From CAYWXV01 sp964462535 (GTDB lineage: Bacteria; Bacteroidota; Ignavibacteria; OLB7): 64,000 nt of DNA. This document shows positions 8,928 to 16,562 of the stretch, in pieces. Made by a program: the position numbers and the translations under genes. The first letter of the stretch is position 1. Each line of letters begins with the position of its first letter. The notes beneath the pieces were generated by a model that was given only the letters and a program-made list of their open reading frames with translations, had not been told where the DNA came from and made no database searches. The stretch is taken from assembly GCA_964462535.1 (NCBI GenBank), contig CAYWXV010000016.1:1-64000 (forward strand), read 5' to 3'.

Positions 8928-9705
8928 AGGCTGGATCGACTTCCTGAATCCGCTTGCCGCGTTTGACAAGGCAGGTGACGCCAAACGGGGACCGACCGGT
9001 TGCGCGGCGGGAATACTGCTGCTCGTGACATTTGTGGCCGCGGTCGCTATTCCCCCGCCATACATCGGGGTGGCGGTCGTGCCCCTGATTGCAGCCGTCG
9101 TCCTGTTCATGAGATGGCGAAAGATGAAGAAGCAGGATATCCCGAATTCGCTTCGGGAATTTGTCCTGCCACTTGTCTCCGTCCTGCGGGAGGACGTCGA
9201 TCCGAACGAGCCCGTTCATCTCAAGCTCGATCTCCGCGGGGGAACAGTCGCTGCGAAGAAGCAACGCTCTGAGACGCTGAACGACAAGGGCTATCCGAAG
9301 GTATCGCTCGATTTCTACAGCGATGCCTGGATGTCGGGAGAGGCGAAGCTGGTAGATGGATCCACAGTGTCCTGGGAAATTCTTGATGAAATCCGGCAGC
9401 GGAACGTGACGAAGCGAAATCCGCGTGGGAAAATCAAGCACAAGGTCAAATACAAGGTTCGCCGAACAATGGACGCGCGAGTCGCAATCCCGTCGTCCGA
9501 TTTCAAGATGACAGGCTCAACTGATGGACGAAATGAGGGGCTGAGGATTCGTGTGAAGCAGGGGGACAAGCGGAACGTGTTCCAGACGCGACGTCGTACA
9601 ATCGCGACGACGGTCGATACATCCCCCGACGTTGCCGAACTGCTTGGGTTGATCACCAGCGCCTACGGGCGCGTCTCCGCAAATCCGGGAGGGGAGAAGT
9701 CATGA
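8845..9705 (+). CDS. Membrane protein of unknown function, paired with a zinc-finger gene
   Basis: A 286-residue protein starting MANSTPTLTAEQQ. Residues ~1-50 are polar, ~52-90 form two adjacent membrane segments ('AAGILLLVTFVAAVAI', 'VAVVPLIAAVVLFM'), and the rest is a basic, beta-rich soluble domain ('DLRGGTVAAKKQ', 'VSLDFYSDAWMSGEAKLVDG', 'HKVKYKVRRTMDAR'). No family was recognised. It shares an ATGA overlap with the zinc-finger/Tyr-rich gene at 9702, so the two products are probably made together. Confidence 0.75.
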   Translation: MANSTPTLTAEQQAFIDSKMIDSALTAEGWIDFLNPLAAFDKAGDAKRGPTGCAAGILLLVTFVAAVAIPPPYIGVAVVPLIAAVVLFMRWRKMKKQDIPNSLREFVLPLVSVLREDVDPNEPVHLKLDLRGGTVAAKKQRSETLNDKGYPKVSLDFYSDAWMSGEAKLVDGSTVSWEILDEIRQRNVTKRNPRGKIKHKVKYKVRRTMDARVAIPSSDFKMTGSTDGRNEGLRIRVKQGDKRNVFQTRRRTIATTVDTSPDVAELLGLITSAYGRVSANPGGEKS

Positions 9706-10163
9706 GCAAGTGCGCTGTAAAACGTGGATTCGTCGCCCTCCGCGACTGCGGAAACGAAGCGACCGGTACGTGCGTTGATTGCTCGCGCGGAATCTGTGCG
9801 GAACACACCAAGATACTTTCGACCGACACTCTCTGTGTGGAATGCTTCGCGAAGCGTCAGGTATCCGTAGCCGAGACGAAGGCCAAGGAGGAGAGCCGGG
9901 GGAAATTTTCTGTCGGCAGCGGATCAGGTGGTGGGAAGGCAAAGGCCAAAGGATTTGTGTCTCAGCCGCAGGAAGACGATTGGAACGACCGCTCGTGGGC
10001 ATACGGATATCGAACGCACTACTACGGGTATTACGACTACAATCCGTTCTTCTACGGGCATTACCATAATTACTACGATACCTACGACGTTCGGTCATTC
10101 GATGAGTACGACGAAGGGGCGCCCCCCGACGACGAAACCGCTGCAGGCTTTTACGACAGCTAG
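9702..10163 (+). CDS. Small protein with B-box-like zinc-binding N-terminus and tyrosine-rich C-terminus
   Basis: A 153-residue protein. Residues 4-48 hold Cys/His in a B-box-like order (C4, C16, C24, C27, C32, H35, C45, C48), including 'GTCVDCSRGICAEH' and 'LCVECFAKR'. A Gly/Lys/Ser linker follows (~60-90). Residues ~104-146 hold 13 tyrosines with His, Asp and Phe ('YYGYYDYNPFFYGHYHNYY'). The ATG overlaps the previous gene's TGA and has a GGGAGGGGAGAAG ribosome site. No signal peptide, so it is likely cytosolic. Function is unknown; the Tyr-rich tail suggests self-association or membrane-partner contact (inference). Confidence 0.78.
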   Translation: MSKCAVKRGFVALRDCGNEATGTCVDCSRGICAEHTKILSTDTLCVECFAKRQVSVAETKAKEESRGKFSVGSGSGGGKAKAKGFVSQPQEDDWNDRSWAYGYRTHYYGYYDYNPFFYGHYHNYYDTYDVRSFDEYDEGAPPDDETAAGFYDS

Positions 10164-10247
10164 CAGACTGTTGAATTCCTCTCGGATAACGAGGCCGATC
10201 GCATCGCGCGGCACGGAGACCGCGTCCGTTGCAGCATCCTCCCGGAC

Positions 10248-10277
10248 TGTGGATAACAGTGTGTAGAATGTGGAGAA
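10248..10277 (-). promoter_or_regulatory. Pair of DnaA-box-like sites
   Basis: The minus strand reads a perfect TTATCCACA consensus at 10248-10256 and a one-mismatch TTCTCCACA at 10269-10277, in the same orientation and 21 bp apart (two helical turns). They lie in the 176-bp spacer before the TPR/lptFG genes. No dnaA, dnaN or AT-rich unwinding tract is visible, so this may be a DnaA-controlled promoter or chance. Confidence 0.35.
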
Positions 10278-10339
10278 CAAGCGCGCGACGTGCGTCAAGC
10301 CAAATCCCTTTCCTCCAACGCCAATAGTATTTCCCAGCA

Positions 10340-11512
10340 ATGCATTCCGTCGTTCGATTTCCACGCCCAGATTCTCTCTTCGCCGTGCGCGCAGGAGAGT
10401 TGCTGGCTGACGGAAAATCGAAACAGGCGTTGGAGCTCTGCCGTCGTGGGCTGATTTACTATCCGGAAAATCCCAGTGGCTACACAATGCTCGCGAACGC
10501 GTTTCTCGCCATGGGCGAACGGGAGCGGGCGCACCTGGTCCTTGTGGACGGGTATCGGCGGACGCGATCTGAACCACTACGGAGGTTGTCCGAACAGCTT
10601 GGGGCCGTCCCACCGACCATCGACCTGCAGGGGCCAACACCCCTTCCGACCGTAATCAGCGATGAACGCGCTGACTCGGCGGATAGTGAATCGTTCGAAA
10701 CTGCGGCACAGGACGTGATAGCCACCCATGCGGACGATGCCCCCGAAGCGGAACGGGGTAAGACGGGTTCGGGGAAGGATGACGGGGACTCAGAACAGGA
10801 GAACGCCGACAGCGAGACCGCCCCAGCGGTGACCGAGGAGCGACCGGCAAGCAAGCTCGCGCTCCATGTCTTACGCACAAATCCCGGGACACGGAGCTCA
10901 AACCTCCGTCTGATTCCAGGACTCGAGTTCGCGCCGTTGCGGCACGAGGATTCCACGCCTCGCCAGTCGCTGGCGTCGTTGATGCATGAACCGTTGTCCG
11001 AGTCGGATCTTCCGTTCCCGTTGACCTCGTCCGGAACTCCAACACCACCGCCGTTGCCGTCCGGCCTGGGCGGCGAGCCCGCAACTGAGAAGGATGACTT
11101 CCGCCTGCCGGCTGGTGATGCGTTATCGAAGGCCATTACAGAATTGACGGGGAAGCAGCCGGCTATTCCCCGAAATCCAGGCAGGATTCACGAGTTGGTG
11201 CGGAACGGGGAGGGTGGGGAGCTGACACCACTTGAGGAGCTGGCACGTCGTCTGGAAACCGCCCGCATTCCGGTCGTTGATGAGGGAGACGCGCAGAAGG
11301 TCTTTGAGCCGTCGATTGTCAGCGATACCCTGGCCGAGATTCTCGTACAGCAGAATGCCTATGCAGAAGCAATGAAGGCTTTTCAAACGCTGGCGCGACT
11401 CAAGCCGGAGCGCCTCGACTACTATCAAGAGAAGATTGAGGAGATGAAGTTCCTCATGACCACGGTCGGTTCAGGCGGGAGTAAGAGTGAGAGAGAGGGG
11501 GAGGGAGAGTGA
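10340..11512 (+). CDS. TPR-type protein, encoded just before LptF/G
   Basis: A 390-residue protein with no signal peptide. Residues ~10-75 contain two helix-turn-helix repeats of the tetratricopeptide kind ('LLADGKSKQALELCRRGLIYYPENPSGYTMLANAFLAMGERERA' in pattern). The centre (~90-300) is a low-complexity, acidic and Pro/Ser-rich linker. A last TPR-like unit is at ~335-370 ('QNAYAEAMKAFQTLARLKPE'). TPRs mediate protein contacts. Its stop is 3 bases before the LptF/G start, so it may be an envelope-assembly partner of that permease (inference). Confidence 0.75.
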   Translation: MHSVVRFPRPDSLFAVRAGELLADGKSKQALELCRRGLIYYPENPSGYTMLANAFLAMGERERAHLVLVDGYRRTRSEPLRRLSEQLGAVPPTIDLQGPTPLPTVISDERADSADSESFETAAQDVIATHADDAPEAERGKTGSGKDDGDSEQENADSETAPAVTEERPASKLALHVLRTNPGTRSSNLRLIPGLEFAPLRHEDSTPRQSLASLMHEPLSESDLPFPLTSSGTPTPPPLPSGLGGEPATEKDDFRLPAGDALSKAITELTGKQPAIPRNPGRIHELVRNGEGGELTPLEELARRLETARIPVVDEGDAQKVFEPSIVSDTLAEILVQQNAYAEAMKAFQTLARLKPERLDYYQEKIEEMKFLMTTVGSGGSKSEREGEGE

Positions 11513-11515
11513 TCG

Positions 11516-12844
11516 ATGCGGTTGACCAGGTATATCATTCAATTGCACCTAGGACCATTTCTGTTCGGAACGAGCGCGGTGGTCTTTCTCTTTTTTCTAC
11601 AATTTATTTTCAAGTTTCTGAATGATTTGGTCGGAAAGGGGATAAGCTACTGGGTTATCGCCAAATTCATCGCCTACAATCTTGCCTGGATGCTGGTTCT
11701 TGCGGTGCCAATGGGTGTTCTTGTTGCATCTCTGATGGCATACGGAAAGCTAGCGGCCAACAATGAGCTGACGATCATTAAGAGTTCCGGTGGAAGTGCC
11801 TTTCGCGCGATGCTCCCGTCCATGATAGGAGGTCTCCTTCTGTTTGGCGGCCTCTATCTCTTCAACGACAAGGTATTGCCGGAAACCAATCACCAGGCGT
11901 ACGTGCTTCAAACCGATATCCGCCAGGTGAAGCCAACGTTCGCCATCGAGCCGGGACGATTCACGACCCTGCAGAATTATAGCATTCTGGCGCGGCAGGT
12001 AGATCACAGCAACAACACTCTCAAGAATGTCACGATCTACGGACAGGAGGGTGAGAACCTGAATGTCATCACGGCAAGAGAGGCGAGGCTCAGGTTCTCG
12101 ACGGACCTTGGCAAGATGTTGATGACATTCTACGACGGCGAAGTTCACCAGGTCACGCGCCGTTCGATGCGACAGTTCCGACGCCTCTCTTTCAAGCGAC
12201 ACCAGATCATCGTCAGCACGCCGGGGTTCAATTTCAGCAAGACCGATCCGACGTCAGTGAGCCGAAACGATCGCACAATGTCGATCGGGGCAATGGACAG
12301 TATTGTCAATAACGCTGATGTGTCCGCTATGCGCTCCGTGCGCCGGCTCGACAGTATTCTCATGCGTCAGCTGGCGACTCGCGTAACCCTGGACGAACCA
12401 ATTCCACGGGATAGAATGGCCGCCGCCGCAGTCGCCTCCGCACAGTTCACGACCGTCCGCGCGCAACTGGAGTCCGAGTCGGCGACGGTGTCCGACCAGA
12501 TGCGCCTGGCCGATCAGTATCGGGTCGAGATCTACAAGAAGTACGCGATACCTGCTGCATGCCTTGTCTTCGTCCTCGTGGGGGCACCACTCGGCATCGT
12601 CGTTCGAAGAGGCAACTTCGGAGTCTCCGCAGCGATTGCCTTGGGTTTCTTCATTGTCTACTGGTCGTTTCTTGTCGCTGGCGAGAAATTGGCCGATCGA
12701 GGAGTTCTGTCGCCGGCCCTTGCAATGTGGATGGCCAACATCGTGCTCGGTAGTGTCGGGGCTTACCTGACGTTTATGGTCACTCGCGAGTTCTCGCCGA
12801 TCGGATACGTGCTTGAAAAACTCAGGCATCTTTTCAGAGGATAG
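11516..12844 (+). CDS. LptF/LptG-family (YjgP/YjgQ) lipopolysaccharide export permease
   Basis: A 442-residue inner-membrane protein of the LptB2FG exporter, which takes LPS out of the inner membrane. Start 'MRLTRYIIQLHLGPFLFG' is typical. Membrane segments lie at ~15-35, ~55-75, ~100-120 and three near the C-terminus (~345-425), with a periplasmic beta-jellyroll between ('FAIEPGRFTTLQNYSILARQV'). The family signature 'VPMGVLVASLMAYGKLAANNELTIIKSSG' spans residues ~64-92. It is longer than usual because of a helical insert before TM4. F and G cannot be told apart here. The purine-rich end of the TPR gene serves as its ribosome site. Confidence 0.9.
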   Translation: MRLTRYIIQLHLGPFLFGTSAVVFLFFLQFIFKFLNDLVGKGISYWVIAKFIAYNLAWMLVLAVPMGVLVASLMAYGKLAANNELTIIKSSGGSAFRAMLPSMIGGLLLFGGLYLFNDKVLPETNHQAYVLQTDIRQVKPTFAIEPGRFTTLQNYSILARQVDHSNNTLKNVTIYGQEGENLNVITAREARLRFSTDLGKMLMTFYDGEVHQVTRRSMRQFRRLSFKRHQIIVSTPGFNFSKTDPTSVSRNDRTMSIGAMDSIVNNADVSAMRSVRRLDSILMRQLATRVTLDEPIPRDRMAAAAVASAQFTTVRAQLESESATVSDQMRLADQYRVEIYKKYAIPAACLVFVLVGAPLGIVVRRGNFGVSAAIALGFFIVYWSFLVAGEKLADRGVLSPALAMWMANIVLGSVGAYLTFMVTREFSPIGYVLEKLRHLFRG

Positions 12845-12850
12845 AGCCGG

Positions 12851-13603
12851 ATGCGATCTGTTTACCTCCTCCTACTCCTTGTTCTTCTCAGTTCGATCGT
12901 CCGCGCGCAGACGATGCCGCCGTATCCGCGTATTGCTCCCGTCGAAGACGAGGGATCAGTGCCAGATTCAATGCGTGGGCGATTCCGCGACGACGCCCTC
13001 CGACTAGCGGTCGGATGGTTGAACGAGCGAAAGCTCAACCGGGAAGAGTTTGTGGACATTCCCGACACTCTGGTTACCAGTATTTACCAGGGTCTTCTAC
13101 GATGTTGGGCCGTTGCGACCGAGCGGGAGCGGACCGTTATTCAGGAATCGCCGGCAATGTGGGTGGAACTGCAGACGCTCTACCTGGTGATATCCGCCGA
13201 TTCGTCACGCTGGATCAACGCCTGGAAGGCTGATAAGTCAACTTCCGGCAACATCGAGGCCGATCGTCTGATGTCAGCGTTTGGAATGACAGCACAAGCC
13301 GGGCTTCAGTTTCAGCGGGCGGCAAATGTGCGATTCAGCCTCACCAGCAGTCGCCCGATCAATATTCATGCGCTGGAATGTGTGTTTGCAAAATTGCCGG
13401 GCGTCATACTCGATCTTGGTGATGAGGATATGTCGGATATTTTCTGCCAGGGAAAGCCAACGTCGCCGTTGATTGTCGAGCAGAGAGGAATTCACTGGCA
13501 TTTTCGATTCTGCACGGAATGCGAGGACCCATACTACGACAATCGTGCCGTCGCCTTCGATGTTATCGTGGATGGAAACGTGCAGAGACCTAAGGTCGAG
13601 TAG
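12851..13603 (+). CDS. Secreted protein of an unrecognised tandem family, copy 1
   Basis: A 250-residue exported protein with a signal peptide (MRSVYLLLLLVLLSSIVRAQ). It is one of four related genes in this locus. Family features visible here are 'SVPDSMRGRFRDDALRLAVGW' (residues ~36-56), 'LVTSIYQGLLRCWAVAT', 'SSRWINAWKADKS', 'LPGVILDLG', and a C-terminal Cys-containing strand block ('HWHFRFCTECEDPYY'). No sorting domain or lipobox, so periplasm or outer-membrane surface is likely. It starts 6 bases after LptF/G, so it may share that transcript. Function is unknown. Confidence 0.78.
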   Translation: MRSVYLLLLLVLLSSIVRAQTMPPYPRIAPVEDEGSVPDSMRGRFRDDALRLAVGWLNERKLNREEFVDIPDTLVTSIYQGLLRCWAVATERERTVIQESPAMWVELQTLYLVISADSSRWINAWKADKSTSGNIEADRLMSAFGMTAQAGLQFQRAANVRFSLTSSRPINIHALECVFAKLPGVILDLGDEDMSDIFCQGKPTSPLIVEQRGIHWHFRFCTECEDPYYDNRAVAFDVIVDGNVQRPKVE

Positions 13604-13735
13604 AACCACCCGAGTCGCGAATCAGTTCAGCCTCGTTATCGCGCCCGCAGCCGTTTTCTCTTCCGCCGCGTCCCCTTTGTTTCCAGGCCTGCGTAGTGAT
13701 AGAGCGATCGATTCTCTCTGAATGAAGGTGACCAC

Positions 13736-14532
13736 ATGCACCCTCCGTTCCGAATCGCGTTTGTTCTCATTTCGGTGTTTCTGATTCTTCTCTGCGGAGC
13801 ACGGTCGCAGGACGAAGCCAACGCATACCCAGTCGTTCAGCCTGCACTCAAAGATCTCGCGATACCGCGAGGGCCAGAATCCGGTTGCGTGACTATGCGG
13901 GTTCCAATGCGCTTGGCTGGATCGAGACGCGGTATTTCAGTCCTGAGGATCAGGTCTCGGCGCCCGATTCGCTCGTCTCAAGCGGATACAAGGCCATGGT
14001 TCGGTGCTTTCTGTTAGCCCCCTTCGATGTTCAGCAGCGAATGCTGCGATGGGGTCCCATCGTGTATGGAGACACCGTGATTGCGTTGTACCTGGAGCAG
14101 CGACTGACTCCGTGGGCGGTTGCGTGGTGGCATGGAGAGCGGACAACGAACGATTCCGTCAATCGATGGAGCTCCAGGTTCGACGTTACCGTCGAGAGCT
14201 ACAAGGACTGGTCCGACGGATGGGGCGTGGTCAAGCTTCGGACGGGACGCCCCGTGAGCAAGCAAGCGGTCCAGAAGCTCTTCGCGAGCATTCCCGGCGT
14301 TTCGGCCGCCGATCCATTGGGAGTTGAGGGAATTGGCGTTGGCTTTGGTATGGACGATTACGACCCGGACGCATATTACAACGAGCCTCCCTTCCGGCTC
14401 GAAGACAGTGCATGGGTTTTCGCCTATGCCACACCCTGCCCCGATGACCAAACAGCCGGATGCGGGCCAGTGTACCGCGTCGGGACTGACGGCGTCGTTA
14501 ACGTAATTCCACCGCGACAGACAAAACCATGA
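13736..14532 (+). pseudogene. Secreted tandem-family protein, copy 2, interrupted by a 1-nt frameshift
   Basis: The signal peptide (MHPPFRIAFVLISVFLILLC) and 'NAYPVVQPALKDLAIP' are in the frame of ATG 13736. From about 13885 the family sequence continues in another frame ('LRDYAGSNALGWIE', 'TPWAVAWWHGERTTNDS', 'LFASIPGVSAADPLG', 'WVFAYATPCPDDQTAGCG'). In copy 4 the step from 'IP' to 'FRDDA' takes 8 codons; here it spans 23 bases, one short of 24. A single missing base between 13862 and 13887 explains the break. It could be a real mutation or an assembly error. The end overlaps the next ATG (ATGA). Confidence 0.72.
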
Positions 14533-16562
14533 ACCGGCTTCTAGCAATCCTGACTCTGATCCTGCTTGCAGCCCCCGCTCAGGCACAATTGCGCATCGTC
14601 TTCCCGAACGGTGGCGAACGATTCAACGTTGGTTCGACGCAACTCATCAGCTGGAGAGGGTCTGCTCCAACCGACACACTCCGCATCGAATACAGCACCG
14701 ATGCCGGCGGCAGCTGGAATCTGATCACCGATCGGGGGGTAGGGATTTCGCATGTATGGACTCCCGTACCGAACACACCGAGTGATCGTTGTTTGCTTCG
14801 CATCTCCACGAAAACGACGACAACCGACAGCGTCCTGTTCCTTCCGGCTCGACCCGATTCGTTCGGTATCGAGGCAATTCACTACGCTGAGTTCAGTCCG
14901 GACGGCGCTCGTGTCGTCGGTGCCGGAGCGACAGGGAACGTCTACATTTGGAATTCATTTACCAAGCAAGTCATCCGTCGCATACCCGTCGAACCCATTC
15001 CCACCAACTTTGACGGATCTGTACTCGTTTCGCGGGCGCGCTACAGCCCGGATGGCGCGCTCATAGCTACGGTGAGTCCATTTATGGACACGGCAAATAC
15101 TACCGTGCGCATATTTGATGCGAATTCAGGGGCTTTGATTCGCCAGTGGATTCATCCAGGGTTTGCAAGGAGGGCAGTTACCGTTGCATGTGCGTTCAGT
15201 CCGGACGGATCCCGCTTGCTAGTGACCGGAGAGCGAGGCGGCACCATATACAACGTAGCTGACGGAACGCAAGCGCAGAAGCTCCAAGGGTATTCGGACT
15301 CGATACCTCCCTCTCTCTTCTTCCATGGTTTCATGATCGACGGAGACTGGAGCCCAGACGGCGCAAGTATCGTTGGCGCCGAAAACCTCGTGCAGCAGAA
15401 TCTGCAGCCGTACGTCCTTAACAACGTCGCCACCGGTGATACAGTCCGGACCTTCCGTGCACACGTCGACAGGAGCACTCTCAGCTCGATCAGATTCAGT
15501 CCCAACGCAGATCGGTTCATTTCCACGTCGTTCGATAGCACGGCACGGGTTTTCGATCTCGCGACAGGTGGCGAGGTCTTCCGCATTCAGGGTTACACCA
15601 GGATACCTCTCTGGGGAGAGTACAGTCATGCAGGGACGGTGTTCGGCACGGTGGGGGAAGACAGCGTCCGTCCATTCCAGACGCTCAAGTTGTACGACGC
15701 AACGACAGGCGCATTCATTCGGAATGTCGGATCCTTAAACGCGGGAATGCACAATCTGAATTTCAATCCCGATGACTCGCGCATTGTGGTTTCATGCGGA
15801 GACGGCGCGCGGATTTTTCAGGCGCCAGGCAATGCCCCAGGTGCATCGGATGTTTCGGATTCGCTCTGGTCGATCGTCATTAATCCTGGCGGAACGGTCA
15901 CGGTTGCCGCCGGGACGGCATCAGCGCGTCAAGGTGACAACGTGGAGATTCCCATCACCATTGATAATCCGGGCCTGGCTCTGGGCGCCGGCGCGACACG
16001 CGTCGATGCCACGCTCGCTCTCAACGCATCGTTGCTCGAGCCCGTGGATTCAACACCGATAGGGACTCTGTCGGGCACGACGCGCGCAATCCAACTGTCC
16101 CTTCCACTTGTCAGTGATCAGGACACTGTACTGGCGATTCTCCGTTTCCGAGCAGCACTCGGTGACGATTCCACGACGACACTCGACCTTTCAAATCTGA
16201 CCACCGATCAACCAACGGTCACGGTGAACGAGCGCGATGGGCTGTTCCGGCTGCTTGATCTCTGCTACGAAGGGGGTCCGCGACTACTCAATCCGAACGC
16301 GCGCGTCGCAATACGCAGCGTGGCGCCAAATCCCACAACGCATTCGCTCGAGGTGGAAATCCATATCTCCGAATCCGGCCCGACGCGTTTGGATCTTGTC
16401 GATGCGCTCGGGAACATCGTCGACGTTTCTGCTGCGGGCGTACTCCCTACCGGCACTCACCAGCTCCATTTCGATCTCCACGGAATACCGTCCGGCCACT
16501 ACTTTCTCCGATTGAAGACGCCAACCGTAGTTGAGACGATTCCGGTGGAGGTAAGGCCATGA
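14529..16562 (+). CDS. Secreted WD40-type beta-propeller protein with T9SS sorting domain
   Basis: A 677-residue exported protein. Signal peptide 1-19 (ends APAQA). Residues ~20-100 are an Ig-like domain of the Kre9/KNH type ('VFPNGGERFNVGSTQLISW', 'IEYSTDAGGSWNLI'). Residues ~115-440 form WD40-like blades with repeated 'FSPDGARVV', 'YSPDGALIA', 'FSPDGSRLL' and 'FSPNADRFI'. Residues ~455-580 are a cohesin-like or beta-sandwich module. The C-terminal ~80 residues ('RSVAPNPTTHSLEVEI', 'LPTGTHQLHFDLHGIPSGHYFLRL') are a T9SS sorting domain. It overlaps the upstream and downstream genes by ATGA, so it is co-translated with tandem-family copy 2 and the OmpA gene. Confidence 0.82.
   Translation: MNRLLAILTLILLAAPAQAQLRIVFPNGGERFNVGSTQLISWRGSAPTDTLRIEYSTDAGGSWNLITDRGVGISHVWTPVPNTPSDRCLLRISTKTTTTDSVLFLPARPDSFGIEAIHYAEFSPDGARVVGAGATGNVYIWNSFTKQVIRRIPVEPIPTNFDGSVLVSRARYSPDGALIATVSPFMDTANTTVRIFDANSGALIRQWIHPGFARRAVTVACAFSPDGSRLLVTGERGGTIYNVADGTQAQKLQGYSDSIPPSLFFHGFMIDGDWSPDGASIVGAENLVQQNLQPYVLNNVATGDTVRTFRAHVDRSTLSSIRFSPNADRFISTSFDSTARVFDLATGGEVFRIQGYTRIPLWGEYSHAGTVFGTVGEDSVRPFQTLKLYDATTGAFIRNVGSLNAGMHNLNFNPDDSRIVVSCGDGARIFQAPGNAPGASDVSDSLWSIVINPGGTVTVAAGTASARQGDNVEIPITIDNPGLALGAGATRVDATLALNASLLEPVDSTPIGTLSGTTRAIQLSLPLVSDQDTVLAILRFRAALGDDSTTTLDLSNLTTDQPTVTVNERDGLFRLLDLCYEGGPRLLNPNARVAIRSVAPNPTTHSLEVEIHISESGPTRLDLVDALGNIVDVSAAGVLPTGTHQLHFDLHGIPSGHYFLRLKTPTVVETIPVEVRP

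Noticed and set aside
10163..10180. GACTGTTGAATTC, possibly the left end of another dispersed repeat
   Set aside because: Only about 10 bases match, and no middle or right end follows.
10248..10277. Chromosomal origin (oriC) at the DnaA-box pair
   Set aside because: Only two boxes, no AT-rich unwinding region and no dnaA or dnaN nearby; kept only as a regulatory possibility.
10480..11136. 218-codon antisense frame in the TPR gene
   Set aside because: Ser/Arg-rich shadow of the linker region in the TPR gene; no start context or family resemblance.
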